The translations under genes and the position numbers were made by a program. This document shows, piece after piece, positions 44,087 through 53,006 of a stretch of DNA of 64,000 nucleotides (positions are counted from its first letter, which is position 1; each line of letters opens with the position of its first letter). The DNA is from Curtanaerobium respiraculi (lineage in GTDB: Bacteria; Actinomycetota; Coriobacteriia; Coriobacteriales; Eggerthellaceae): the NCBI RefSeq assembly GCF_024609215.1, contig NZ_JANIPD030000044.1:1-64000 (forward strand). Reading direction: 5' to 3'. The notes under the pieces were generated by a model. That model had not been told where the DNA came from, did not search any database, and saw only the letters and a program-made list of their open reading frames with translations.

Positions 44087-44830
44087 ATGGCCGGAGAAGG
44101 GAATCGAGATGCCGCCGGCGTCCTCCACCTCGATCCGAGGACGAAACTGCTCATCATGGTTCTGTTCTCGGTCGTGGTGATGTTCGACGTTGTAGACGGC
44201 CCTGCCTACATCGTGAGGACGATCATGACCTTCATACCCGTCGTCCTAGTGTGCTTGGAAGGAAAGGTCCATATAGGAGCGCGATTCACCGTCCTGTTCA
44301 TAGCGGCGACGTTGCTCCAATCGTTCGCGCAGCAGAACATCCACGGCATGCTCGGCATGATCGTCTTATTCATATGCTATATGGTCACCCAATTCGCGCC
44401 GACGGTGATCATGGTCGGATATTGCATCACGACGACGAAAATCAGCGAATTCATGGCAGCGATGGTGCGAATGCGCTGCCCGCAGGGACTCTCGATCGCC
44501 GTGGCGGTCATGATGCGCTTCTTCCCGACGCTCGCCGAAGAATACCGTTCCATTCGAGATGCCATGAAGATGCGCGGGATCCGGTTCGGTGGCGGGAAAG
44601 TGACGAAGATGGTCGAATACCGTCTGAGCCCGTTGCTGTTCTCATGCGTCAACATCGGCGACGAGCTCTCCGCGGCGGCGATAACTCGCGGGCTGGGAGC
44701 CCCGGTCAAACGCACGAACGTATGCGAGATCGGCATCCGCAAGCGCGATGTCCTCATCCTGATCGCGACAACCGCCTTCACCGTGCTCTACTTGCATCTC
44801 ACGCTTCAGCATGGAAGCGTGATCGCATGA
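44087..44830 (+). CDS. ECF transporter T component (EcfT/CbiQ family)
   Basis: This 247-aa membrane protein couples the S component to the ATPases. It begins with LHLDPRTKLLIMVLFSVVV, followed by several membrane helices and a C-terminal cytoplasmic coupling region with MRMRCPQGLSIAVAVMMRFF and RGIRFGGG, corresponding to the Ala-Arg-Gly coupling helices of CbiQ/EcfT. The stop overlaps the next start by 4 bp. Confidence 0.88.
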   Translation: MAGEGNRDAAGVLHLDPRTKLLIMVLFSVVVMFDVVDGPAYIVRTIMTFIPVVLVCLEGKVHIGARFTVLFIAATLLQSFAQQNIHGMLGMIVLFICYMVTQFAPTVIMVGYCITTTKISEFMAAMVRMRCPQGLSIAVAVMMRFFPTLAEEYRSIRDAMKMRGIRFGGGKVTKMVEYRLSPLLFSCVNIGDELSAAAITRGLGAPVKRTNVCEIGIRKRDVLILIATTAFTVLYLHLTLQHGSVIA

Positions 44831-46347
44831 TAGAAATCGAGGATGCGACGTTCACCTATGCGGGGCTCGAGCGAAGCGGCATCGCCGATATCAACCTGGC
44901 CATCGACGATGGCGAGTGCGTGCTGCTATGCGGGGCATCCGGGTGCGGGAAGACCACGGTCACCAGGCTCATCAACGGGCTCGTCCCGCATTTTTTCAAA
45001 GGCGAGCTCACGGGTAAAATCACGGTAAACGGCAACGACATAGGCGAGAAGGAGCTCTACGATCTGGCGGGAATCGTGGGAAGCGTCTTCCAAAACCCGC
45101 GCAGCCAGTTCTTCTCAGTCGATACGGACGGGGAAATCGTATTCGGGCCCGAGAACATCGGCATCCCCAAAGATGGGATACTCGAACGAAAGGCCCACGT
45201 CATCAACGCGTTTAATCTAGAATCGCTCATGAACCGCAGCCTGTTCGAGTTGTCCGGCGGAGAGAAGCAGAAAATAGCATGCGGTTCCGTCGCAGCGCTT
45301 CTGCCCGAAATCATCATTCTCGACGAACCGTCATCGAATCTCGATTGGGATTCGATCCGCGATTTGCGAAATATAATCGAGCTCTGGAAAAGCCAGGGCA
45401 AAACCGTCATCGTGTCGGAGCATAGGCTTTGGTATCTGAAAGACGTCATCGATCGGGCCGTCTATATGGAAAACGGCCGGATCGTGCACGAATGGGATAG
45501 GGAGCGTTTCTCGGCGATGGACGCGGACGAGCTTGCAGCGTTCGAGCTGCGTCCCGTCGACATCGAGGAACGATACATGGCGGAATTCTCCGCACCGGTC
45601 GTGCCTCCCTCGGGATCCGCCGATTCCGCCGAACCGCTGCAAAGCCCTGGACGGCCGGACGCAAGCGCCCCCGATGCGATATCGATCAGAGATTTCTACT
45701 TCACTTACACGCCGAGGAAATACCTCTTCGTCAAGAAGAAGCTCACCCCGGACGATGCAGATATCTGCACGATCCGCATACCGCGCATCAACGTGAGGAA
45801 AGGCGAGGTCTGCGGCATCATCGGCAGAAACGGATCGGGAAAATCAACCTTTCTGCGATGCCTGTGCGGTCTGGAGAAAACATGCATCGGCTCGGTGGAG
45901 ATCGGAGGGAGGGCATACGCGGGCAAGAAGCTTGCAAACGTATGCTATCTGGTCATGCAGGATGTCAACCACCAGCTGTTCACCGACAGCGTGATCTCGG
46001 AAGTGATGCTCTCGATGGACGATCCCGACGAGGCGGCGGCGATGGGCATCCTTGACGAGCTGGATCTCCTGGAGTTCAAGGACAAGCACCCCATGGCGCT
46101 TTCCGGCGGGCAGAAGCAACGCGTCGCAATCGCCTCGGCATTGGCTTCGAACGCGGAGATCCTGCTGTTCGACGAGCCGACATCGGGACTGGATTACGGC
46201 CATATGAAAGAAGTCTCGCAGCTCCTTCGCGACATCGCGGGGAGCGACAAAGCCGTTTTCGTATCAACCCACGATCCGGAGTTCTTAGCGGAATGCTGCG
46301 ATCGCACGATTCTCATCGTAGACGGCGCGGCCAGGGAGATTCGATGA
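44827..46347 (+). CDS. ECF transporter ATPase with two fused ATP-binding domains
   Basis: This 506-aa protein contains two complete ABC ATPases (EcfA-EcfA' fusion). Domain 1 (about 1-215) has Walker A CGASGCGKTTVTRLI, signature ELSGGEKQKIACG and Walker B IIILDEPSSNLDW. Domain 2 (about 280-506) has Walker A GRNGSGKSTFLRC, signature ALSGGQKQRVAIASAL and Walker B ILLFDEPTSGLDYG. Both halves seem active. The start at 44827 is coupled to ecfT and its stop to the AraC gene. Confidence 0.92.
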   Translation: MIEIEDATFTYAGLERSGIADINLAIDDGECVLLCGASGCGKTTVTRLINGLVPHFFKGELTGKITVNGNDIGEKELYDLAGIVGSVFQNPRSQFFSVDTDGEIVFGPENIGIPKDGILERKAHVINAFNLESLMNRSLFELSGGEKQKIACGSVAALLPEIIILDEPSSNLDWDSIRDLRNIIELWKSQGKTVIVSEHRLWYLKDVIDRAVYMENGRIVHEWDRERFSAMDADELAAFELRPVDIEERYMAEFSAPVVPPSGSADSAEPLQSPGRPDASAPDAISIRDFYFTYTPRKYLFVKKKLTPDDADICTIRIPRINVRKGEVCGIIGRNGSGKSTFLRCLCGLEKTCIGSVEIGGRAYAGKKLANVCYLVMQDVNHQLFTDSVISEVMLSMDDPDEAAAMGILDELDLLEFKDKHPMALSGGQKQRVAIASALASNAEILLFDEPTSGLDYGHMKEVSQLLRDIAGSDKAVFVSTHDPEFLAECCDRTILIVDGAAREIR

Positions 46348-47360
46348 TGGGGGATGCGAAACATACCATCTTGAGCCAATTCAAGAAGGTGCCTGGTTCT
46401 CGAGCGTTGTCCGGCGACGCGGGGATCGAGATACCCCTGCCATCGTCAAATGGGGCTTTCCAAGGGAAGATGGTCTCGGTATTCCCCGGAGGGGGCCTGC
46501 TTCTCAACATCATCGATATTCGCTCGGCGAGCATACCCGATTGCCTTTCGAAACCCGACGCCGCGGCAAGGAGGCTCAAGGTGAACTTCTGCGCGAAGGG
46601 ACGCTGCGAACTTGAGACTAAATCCAGAAAATGCACGTTCCTCACCGCAGGAGAAATCGCTATCGACGCAGGCCAAACGTATGAAACGTATTTCTATCCG
46701 ACCGAGGAATACCTTGGGTTCGAGCTCATCGGGTACATCGACGGCCTCGACGGCGATGCCGACGCGCCCAAGATCCCCGCGATGGACGACCTGTTCGACC
46801 GCTGCACGGCAAGCGAGCACCCCTGGATCCGCAACGCGGGCAAGCACCTGGCTGACTTCTACGATGTATTCAAATTCTACCTGGACAGGGACCTCGGACA
46901 CGACCTCGTTTTCCTCAAGTGCGCCGAGCTCCTGACATGTCTGAGCCGAATCGACTTCGAAAGCACGCAACTCGCCCGAACGTACTACACTCCCTCGAAA
47001 ATGGAGATCGCGAAACGCGCAAGATCCATTATCATGTCCGATTTATCCGTTCGCCATACCGCCAAATCGCTCGCCGATCGATTCGGGGTAAGCGAAACCA
47101 GCCTGAAAAACTACTTCAAAAGCGTGTATGGTTGCGGATATGCCGAATTCCAACATGATATACGGATGAAAAAGGCGGCCGAGCTCCTTCGCGAATCGAA
47201 CGATAGAATCGCCGACATCAGCGCAGCGGTGGGCTTTGCCACGCAAGCGAAATTCGGGGTTGCATTCAAGAACCGATTCGGATCCACCCCCTTGGAATAT
47301 CGCCGTATGGATAGGCTCAATTCCAAAGAGGTGGAGGGACGCGTTGACCTCGAGCGGTAA
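46344..47360 (+). CDS. AraC-family transcriptional regulator in the ECF operon
   Basis: About 338 aa. The C-terminal tandem HTH domain (about 235-325) reads LADRFGVSETSLKNYFKSVYG and ISAAVGFATQAKFGVAFKNRFGSTP. The long N-terminal ligand domain (about 1-225) resembles PchR-type AraC regulators, which bind siderophores. The first start ATGATG overlaps the ATPase stop by 4 bp. Co-transcription with the transporter indicates it senses the transported substrate and activates uptake (inference). Confidence 0.88.
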   Translation: MMGDAKHTILSQFKKVPGSRALSGDAGIEIPLPSSNGAFQGKMVSVFPGGGLLLNIIDIRSASIPDCLSKPDAAARRLKVNFCAKGRCELETKSRKCTFLTAGEIAIDAGQTYETYFYPTEEYLGFELIGYIDGLDGDADAPKIPAMDDLFDRCTASEHPWIRNAGKHLADFYDVFKFYLDRDLGHDLVFLKCAELLTCLSRIDFESTQLARTYYTPSKMEIAKRARSIIMSDLSVRHTAKSLADRFGVSETSLKNYFKSVYGCGYAEFQHDIRMKKAAELLRESNDRIADISAAVGFATQAKFGVAFKNRFGSTPLEYRRMDRLNSKEVEGRVDLER

Positions 47361-47394
47361 AAGGAGCGAAGCCCGGAAGGGGAGATGACGGACC

Positions 47395-47420
47395 GCCCGA
47401 CCGCCCTGCGGCAGGCGGTC
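47395..47420. terminator. Hairpin between the convergent AraC and antiporter genes
   Basis: GACCGCC pairs with GGCGGTC around a short CTGCGGCA loop, 35-60 bp after the AraC gene stop and just before the antiporter stop. No T-run; probably a bidirectional stop. Confidence 0.55.
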
Positions 47421-47424
47421 CCGC

Positions 47425-48804
47425 TTAGAGGAAGAACACGAGGCTGTCGATAGCGAACAGCGGGATGAGAATCGCGCCGCTCCAGCCCATATAGGCGAAG
47501 AAGCTGGGCATCTTCACGTTCGCGCTTTCGGCGATGTTCTTGACCATGAAGTTGGGAGCGTTGCCGATGTAGGTGTTCGCTCCCATGAACACGGCGCCGG
47601 CGGAAATCGCCAGGAGCATCTTCGGATCCACGATGCCGACCGCGGTGGACAGCGCGTTCGCAGCGGTGCTGCCGAGCGCCCCGGCCGTTGTCATGAACAC
47701 GACGTACGTGGGGCTGTTGTCCAAGAACGAGCTGAGCGCGCCCGTGGCCCAGAAGAACTTCAAGGGCGAGTCGATACCCAAGCTCGCGCCGTTGGTACGC
47801 AGGAGCATGAGGGCAGGAATCATCGTGATGAAGATGCCGATGAACAGCTTGGCGACCTCCGCGATGGGGCCCCATTCGAAGTTGTTGTCCTCGCGCAGCT
47901 CCTTCGGAGTGGTCTTCAGAGAAAGGGCCATCGCGATGAGGATGAGCACGATCTGGACGATGTAGTCCACGCCGATGTGGACGCCTTCCACATCGAAGCC
48001 GTATGTCGCACCGGTAGCGGGATCGATGAATGCCTCCATCTGGGGGATGGAGCCGTTCAGGATGACGGCGATGATGATCACGGCAAGGAAGAAGAGGTTG
48101 TGCCAGCCCTCGATGCGGATGGGGGTGCGCTCGTCCGCCGCATCCTCCAACGCCAGAGCCTCGGCGCCCTCCTTGCCTTCCTTCTTGATGTAATGACGGT
48201 CGATCAGGGCGAACACGATGAGCATGATGACCGTGTTGAACACCAGCATCGGCCAGATATGCTCAAGCGTCCAGAAGAACGGAACGCCGCGCAGGTAGCC
48301 CAAGAACAGCGGAGGGTCGCCCAACGGTGTCAGACAGCCGCCCATGTTGGCGACGAGGAAGATGAAGAACACGACGATATGCGCCTTATGCTTGCGCCAT
48401 AGGTTTGCACGAAGCACCGGGCGGATAAGCAGCATGGCGGCGCCAGTGGTGCCCACCCAGCTGGCGATGAACGTGCCCAAGGCGAGCAGCACGACGTTGT
48501 TCTTCGTCGTGCCCACGATGGTGCCCTTGACGTGGATGCCGCCCGCGACGGTGAACAGCCCCAGCAGCAGCACGATGAAGGGCACGTAGTCGCCCAGCAC
48601 CGTCTCCGCCAAGCTCTCGACGGTCACGCCGAACCCGAAGACCGCGGTGAACGGGATCAGGAAGACCAGCGACCAAAACATCGCGACATGCAGCTCGTGG
48701 GCCTCCCACCATTCTCCTTTGACCAATGGAAAAATCGCGATGGAAAGCAGCATGCCCGCGAATGGGATGATGCTCCATATCGGCAATACGCTTCCAATAT
48801 CCAT
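47425..48804 (-). CDS. Na+/H+ antiporter-like membrane protein (NhaD / ArsB superfamily)
   Basis: This 459-aa protein has about eleven to twelve hydrophobic segments. Typical motifs are GTFIASWVGTTGAAMLLIRPVLR, FIFLVANMGGCLTPLGDPPLFLGYLRG, and SSFLDNSPTYVVF near residue 375, as in NhaD-type antiporters and the related ion transporters. The start MDIGSVLPIW at 48804 is preceded by GAGGAGAAGGGCAC. It is transcribed alone and converges on the AraC gene. Confidence 0.88.
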   Translation of the reverse strand: MDIGSVLPIWSIIPFAGMLLSIAIFPLVKGEWWEAHELHVAMFWSLVFLIPFTAVFGFGVTVESLAETVLGDYVPFIVLLLGLFTVAGGIHVKGTIVGTTKNNVVLLALGTFIASWVGTTGAAMLLIRPVLRANLWRKHKAHIVVFFIFLVANMGGCLTPLGDPPLFLGYLRGVPFFWTLEHIWPMLVFNTVIMLIVFALIDRHYIKKEGKEGAEALALEDAADERTPIRIEGWHNLFFLAVIIIAVILNGSIPQMEAFIDPATGATYGFDVEGVHIGVDYIVQIVLILIAMALSLKTTPKELREDNNFEWGPIAEVAKLFIGIFITMIPALMLLRTNGASLGIDSPLKFFWATGALSSFLDNSPTYVVFMTTAGALGSTAANALSTAVGIVDPKMLLAISAGAVFMGANTYIGNAPNFMVKNIAESANVKMPSFFAYMGWSGAILIPLFAIDSLVFFL

Positions 48805-49003
48805 GTGCCCTTCTCCTCTCCTCAAGATAACCCCCGCATTTTAGCCCAAGAACCCGCATGCGCAAAACAGAAGCCTATCGGAAGCGCATATTCCTGACAC
48901 CGAAACCAGATGCGGCATTGCGCAGGTCGTGTGCGTGCAGATCCCAAGGGAGCCGTCCCAATGCCCGAATTTTGAAATATTGATAAGTTTTCTTACTTTC
49001 AAC

Positions 49004-49051
49004 GGAAACCGAAGTTTCCTTCCGTATAATAATAAGCAACCTTAGTTGTTA
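49004..49051 (+). promoter_or_regulatory. Promoter and palindromes of the His-rich MarR gene
   Basis: A TATAAT -10 box is at 49025-49030. A perfect GGAAAC-CGAA-GTTTCC palindrome (49004-49019) lies just upstream, and an imperfect TAAGCAAC/GTTGTTA pair (49033-49051) lies just downstream, flanking the promoter. Either could be the MarR operator, giving autoregulation. Confidence 0.5.
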
Positions 49052-49073
49052 TCGATGATAGAAAGGATATGCC

Positions 49074-49643
49074 ATGCCCACCGACAACGAAGAGCTCATG
49101 AACGATCTGCAGAGGGTTTCCGCCGTTCTCCGCCGCAGCCATCACGACCAGATGAAAGGCGGCCATCGTCATCGGCATCACGGCGCCGAGGCCGCCGGCG
49201 AGGACCATGCGCACCACGGGAAGAAATGCCATGGCGCCGAGGGCAAAGGCGCCGGCCACGGCTATGGCAGCCACAAGTGCCACGGGGGAAGCGGACGCCA
49301 CGGCCAGAACCGCATCCTCGCTGTGCTGGTCATGCAGGACGGCACCAGTCAGAAGGATCTCGCCTACCTGCTGGGAATCCGCCCGCAAAGCCTGACCCAG
49401 GCGCTCGAATCCCTGGAAGCGCATGGGTACATCACGCGCAAGCAGGACGAGAGCGACCACCGCACCCGCCGCGTGTTCTTGACGGAGAAGGGCGCGGGAC
49501 GCGCCGCGAAAGTCGCCGAAGATCGCAAGAGCTACGCCGACAACGCCCTGGGCATGCTCTCCGAGGATGAGAAGGAGCAGCTGTCGGACATCTTGGCGAA
49601 GATCAACGCCGGCCTGGACGAGAAACTCGCAGAGGGCGAATAG
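49074..49643 (+). CDS. MarR-family regulator with a His-rich metal-binding-like insert
   Basis: This 189-aa protein has the MarR winged helix at about 80-160 (QKDLAYLLGIRPQSLTQAL, then LEAHGYITRKQDESDHRTRRVFLTEKG, wing included) and a helical dimerisation tail. Between the first helix and the wHTH is a 50-residue insert (about 22-75) with 14 His and 2 Cys (HRHRHHG, EDHAHHGKKCHG, GSHKCHG). It probably binds Ni, Zn, Co or Cu, making metal sensing or storage a reasonable hypothesis. The ATG at 49074 follows GAAAGGATATGCC. Confidence 0.88.
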   Translation: MPTDNEELMNDLQRVSAVLRRSHHDQMKGGHRHRHHGAEAAGEDHAHHGKKCHGAEGKGAGHGYGSHKCHGGSGRHGQNRILAVLVMQDGTSQKDLAYLLGIRPQSLTQALESLEAHGYITRKQDESDHRTRRVFLTEKGAGRAAKVAEDRKSYADNALGMLSEDEKEQLSDILAKINAGLDEKLAEGE

Positions 49644-49685
49644 GCGGGCAACGCCTCCCCGGGACACGCGCCTTCCCGCACGACC

Positions 49686-49720
49686 GAGGCCCCTCGCGGC
49701 AACCAGCCGTGAGGGGCCTC
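49686..49720 (+). terminator. Strong hairpin terminator of the MarR gene
   Basis: GAGGCCCCTC-GCGGC pairs with GCCGT-GAGGGGCCTC around AACCA, a stem of about 14-15 bp, 43 bp after the stop codon. No T-run. Confidence 0.7.
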
Positions 49721-49802
49721 CCCTCTCAAGAGGGTGCAGGGAAGAACGTCGATTACGATTTCGCCACCCGCGAGGGGCCTCCCCTCTCAAGGGAATGCAG
49801 GG
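49711..49802. repeat. 31-bp direct repeat after the MarR gene
   Basis: GAGGGGCCTCCCCTCTCAAG plus a TGCAGGG end occurs at 49711-49741 and 49772-49802, 28 of 31 identical, with a 61-bp period; the first copy forms the distal arm of the terminator. The rest of 49803-49983 shows no gene. Confidence 0.7.
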
Positions 49803-49983
49803 TCATCGCATAGGCATGCGCGTTCGCCGGAGCGGCGAAATCGCACGTGACGGTTCGGTCCGCGCAGGGCCGCGAAACGCTCCGAACCGCAATCCGCACA
49901 TGCAGGGCGCTTCGATCCCTCCTGTGCAGACCGGGCTGGAAGCCTCCGCCTCCAGCCCGGCCATCGAAACTCGTTTGAAAACG

Positions 49984-51897
49984 TCAGGAAACGCGCCCGT
50001 CCGGTTTCCGAACCGCCGCCTGCAGCCGAGCGAGGACGCTGTCCGCGATGCCCTCCGCATCCAAGCCGAGGCGCTCGAACAGTATTTCGACATCGCCCTG
50101 CTCGATGAAGGCATCGGGAATCCCCAAGACCAGAGCGGGAACGGCGAGCCCGCTTCGGGCAAGCTCCCCCAAGGCGGCTTCGCCCACGCCTCCGCGGACC
50201 ACGCCCTCCTCCACCGTCACCATCAACTTCGTATCGGCAGCGGCGCGCACGGCCTCCGCGTCGATCGGCTTCACCCAGCGCATATCCACCACACGTGCCT
50301 GGATTCCTTGTTCGGCAAGGATATCGGCGGCACCGAGGGCGTTTTGAACCATGCGCCCCCACGCCAATATGGCAACGTCTTCGCCTTCACGGACCACGCG
50401 GCTCCTCCCCACGTCCCAGGTCTCATGCTTAGGAGGAAGCTTCGCGCCGACGCCTTCGCCGCGCGGGTAGCGCAGGGCCACGGGGCCGTCCATCTTCAAG
50501 GCGGTGTGCAGGGCTGCCACCAGCTCGGCTTCGTCGGACGGAGCCATCGCGCGCATGCCCGGTATCATCCGCAGGTACACCATGTCGAGCGTGCCATGGT
50601 GCGTCGGACCGTCGTCGCCCACCAGGCCGGCGCGGTCGACGGCGAACACCACATGCCGCCTCGCCAACGCGCAATCGATATCGATCTGGTCTATGGCGCG
50701 CTGCAGGAACGTGGAGTAGATGCACACGACAGGCTTCTTGCCACCCGCCGCAAGACCGCTTGAAAGCGCGACCGCATGCTCCTCGGTGATGCCAGTATCG
50801 ATGAATCGCTTGGGGAAGCGCTTCGAGAACGGCGCCAAGCCGGTGCCGTCCTTCATCGCCGCCGTGATGGCGATGATGGCCTTGTCCTTGCTCGCCTCCT
50901 TCATCAGGGCGTCGCCGAACACCGACGTGTACTTCGGTTTCGCGGCGGGGTTCTTGATGAGCTCGCCTTTGGCGACGTCGAAGGGACCCACCCCGTGGTA
51001 GAGCTCGGGGTTGCTCTGCGCGGGCGGGTAGCCGTTACCCTTGCGCGTCATCACGTGGACGAGCACCGGGCCGTCCGATTGCAGCGACATGCGCAGCACC
51101 TCGCGCAGCTGAGCCAGGTCGTGCCCGTTCACCGGCGCCGTGCAGGTGATATCGAGCTGCTCGAACACCATCGTGTCGGGGACGACGAACTGCTTCATCG
51201 ACTCCTTCATGTTGCGGCCGAAGTCGAGCATGGCCTGCGTGAGCGGACCCGAATGCTCCATCGCCTCCTGCATGGTATCGCGCGTGCGCCGGTACTGCGA
51301 GGACATGCGCATGTAGCCGAGATGCTGGACGAGCGCCCCCACGGGACGCGAGATCGACATGCCGTTGTCGTTCAGCACGATGACCATGCGCGCCTGCTCT
51401 TGGCCGATATGGTTGAGGGCCTCGAACGCCATGCCGCCCGAAAGCGCCGCATCGCCGATGACCGCGACGATGTTGTTCTTCTTGCCATCGAGATCGCGCG
51501 CGCGGGCAAGGCCCATCGCCACCGAGAGGCTGTCGGAGGCATGGCCTGAGGGGTGCACGTCGTAGGGGCTCTCGGAGGGGTTGGGGAACCCGGTGATGCC
51601 GTCGATCTGGCGCAGCGTCCTGAATCGGTCGCGGCGGCCGGTCAGCAGCTTGTGGGCGTACGCCTGGTGTCCCACATCGAAGACGATCTTGTCCTCAGGG
51701 CAGTTGAGGATCGAGTGCAGGGCGACGATGATCTCGACCGCACCGAGGCTCGGGGCGAGATGGCCGCCGTTGGTCGAGGTGGTCGATATGATCTCCTGCC
51801 TGATCTCGTTGCAGAGCCGCGAAAGGTCCCCCAGCGGCAGGGCGTGCAGATCCTGCGGACTGTTGATCCTGTCGAGTATGCGCTTCGGCTTGTCCAC
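49984..51897 (-). CDS. dxs: 1-deoxy-D-xylulose-5-phosphate synthase
   Basis: This 637-aa thiamine-diphosphate enzyme makes DXP for isoprenoid (MEP) synthesis. Motifs are GGHLAPSLGAVE, FDVGHQAYAHKLLTGR, VIGDAALSGGMAFEALNH (ThDP motif; the usual GDG is GDA here), GTGLAPFSKRFP, DTGITEEHAV (catalytic Glu) and DRAGLVGDDGPTHHG. It ends the accC-asp23-nusB-xseB-dxs run; a short gap to xseB. Confidence 0.95.
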   Translation of the reverse strand: MDKPKRILDRINSPQDLHALPLGDLSRLCNEIRQEIISTTSTNGGHLAPSLGAVEIIVALHSILNCPEDKIVFDVGHQAYAHKLLTGRRDRFRTLRQIDGITGFPNPSESPYDVHPSGHASDSLSVAMGLARARDLDGKKNNIVAVIGDAALSGGMAFEALNHIGQEQARMVIVLNDNGMSISRPVGALVQHLGYMRMSSQYRRTRDTMQEAMEHSGPLTQAMLDFGRNMKESMKQFVVPDTMVFEQLDITCTAPVNGHDLAQLREVLRMSLQSDGPVLVHVMTRKGNGYPPAQSNPELYHGVGPFDVAKGELIKNPAAKPKYTSVFGDALMKEASKDKAIIAITAAMKDGTGLAPFSKRFPKRFIDTGITEEHAVALSSGLAAGGKKPVVCIYSTFLQRAIDQIDIDCALARRHVVFAVDRAGLVGDDGPTHHGTLDMVYLRMIPGMRAMAPSDEAELVAALHTALKMDGPVALRYPRGEGVGAKLPPKHETWDVGRSRVVREGEDVAILAWGRMVQNALGAADILAEQGIQARVVDMRWVKPIDAEAVRAAADTKLMVTVEEGVVRGGVGEAALGELARSGLAVPALVLGIPDAFIEQGDVEILFERLGLDAEGIADSVLARLQAAVRKPDGRVS

Positions 51898-51945
51898 GTG
51901 TATCCCTCTTCCCGCCCCGCGCCCGGACGGACGTGGGGAGGCGGC

Positions 51946-52188
51946 CTAGATGCTCTCCTCCGCCGTGCGCGCGGGGGCATCCCCCATCTGGGCCGTCTCG
52001 TCTTCAGCGGCATCGCGGGCGGCGATGCCCTCCTCGAGCAGGCTCGATGCCTGCATTCCCAATTGAACCGCCTCTTCGAACAGGTCGAGGGCATCGTCCA
52101 AAGGCATGCCCTCGTCCTCTACCTGGCGCCCGATTTCCCTCAGGCGCTCGTTGATATGCTCGAAGGTCGGCTTCTCCTGCGACTCCAT
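51946..52188 (-). CDS. xseB: Exodeoxyribonuclease VII small subunit
   Basis: This 80-aa acidic helical protein has the XseB core FEHINERLREIGRQVE and MPLDDALDLFEEAVQLG. ATG at 52188 follows GCGGAG, one base after the nusB stop region. The large subunit gene xseA, which usually sits next to it, is not in this window, so it must be elsewhere. Confidence 0.9.
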   Translation of the reverse strand: MESQEKPTFEHINERLREIGRQVEDEGMPLDDALDLFEEAVQLGMQASSLLEEGIAARDAAEDETAQMGDAPARTAEESI

Positions 52189-52189
52189 A

Positions 52190-52651
52190 TTACTCCGCAT
52201 CGCCTTCGCCGGAAGCGGATTCGGCCGCAGCGGCCGCCTCGAGGCTGCGGGCTATGGAGCCAAGCACCCCGTTGACGAACCCGGCGGATTCGTCTTCGCC
52301 GCCGAAGGAGCGCGCGAGTTCGATCGCCTCGTTGATGGCGACCGAAACCGGCACGTCGTCCGCATAGCGCATCTCGTAGACGGCGACGCTCATGATCGAG
52401 CGGTCGACCAGCGGCATGCGGTCGACCGACCAGTTCTTCGAGGCGGCCGTCAGCAGGCGGTTGATCTCCGCCTCGTGGGAGCCCACCCCGCGCACCAGCT
52501 TGACGGCGTAGTCGGGCAGTTTGCCCGCATCGGGAACCGCATCGGCGCGGTCCGCGATATCCCAGGCGGCATCGCCCGTGATGATGCTCTCGTAGAGGAC
52601 CTGGGCAGCCAAGCGCCGCGAGAGCGTGCGCTCTGCATGGTTGTTCGACAT
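52190..52651 (-). CDS. nusB: Transcription antitermination protein NusB
   Basis: This 153-aa helical protein binds boxA RNA with NusE. It has the NusB signature ERTLSRRLAAQVLYESI at the N-terminus and DVPVSVAINEAIELARSF and GFVNGVLGSIARSL motifs at the C-terminus. It lies between asp23 and xseB in one operon. Confidence 0.92.
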   Translation of the reverse strand: MSNNHAERTLSRRLAAQVLYESIITGDAAWDIADRADAVPDAGKLPDYAVKLVRGVGSHEAEINRLLTAASKNWSVDRMPLVDRSIMSVAVYEMRYADDVPVSVAINEAIELARSFGGEDESAGFVNGVLGSIARSLEAAAAAESASGEGDAE

Positions 52652-52660
52652 CCGCTGCCC

Positions 52661-53005
52661 CTACTCGAAGCGGATGCCGTCGATGTACACGTCGACGGAC
52701 GAGACGGTAAGGCCCACCTGCGTGAGCACGGCATCGACGACTGCTTGGCGGATCGCCTCGGCAAGCTCGGGCAGGATCGCGCCGAACTGCGCCTCCACAT
52801 GCACGCCCGCGGCGATGGTGCCATCGTCGGTGGGGGCGACGTCGATGCCTTGCGTGGCGGGCTTGCTCTGCAACGCGGAAAGGATCCCGCTCGCACTGGG
52901 AACCCCGACGTTGGCAACGCCCTCGACGTTCTTGACCGCGATGGAGATCACGGTTTCCACGACGCCGTCGGCAAGTGTCATACCCTCAATGTTCAAACTG
53001 GGCAT
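52661..53005 (-). CDS. Asp23/Gls24-family envelope stress protein
   Basis: This 114-aa protein has the family core LADGVVETVISIAVKNVEGVA and GTIAAGVHVEAQFGAILPEL, then VDVYIDGIRFE at the end. It is a cytoplasmic, membrane-associated protein in Gram-positives. It starts one base after the accC stop. Its position between accC and nusB is the usual one in Firmicutes and actinobacteria. Confidence 0.9.
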   Translation of the reverse strand: MPSLNIEGMTLADGVVETVISIAVKNVEGVANVGVPSASGILSALQSKPATQGIDVAPTDDGTIAAGVHVEAQFGAILPELAEAIRQAVVDAVLTQVGLTVSSVDVYIDGIRFE

Positions 53006-53006
53006 G

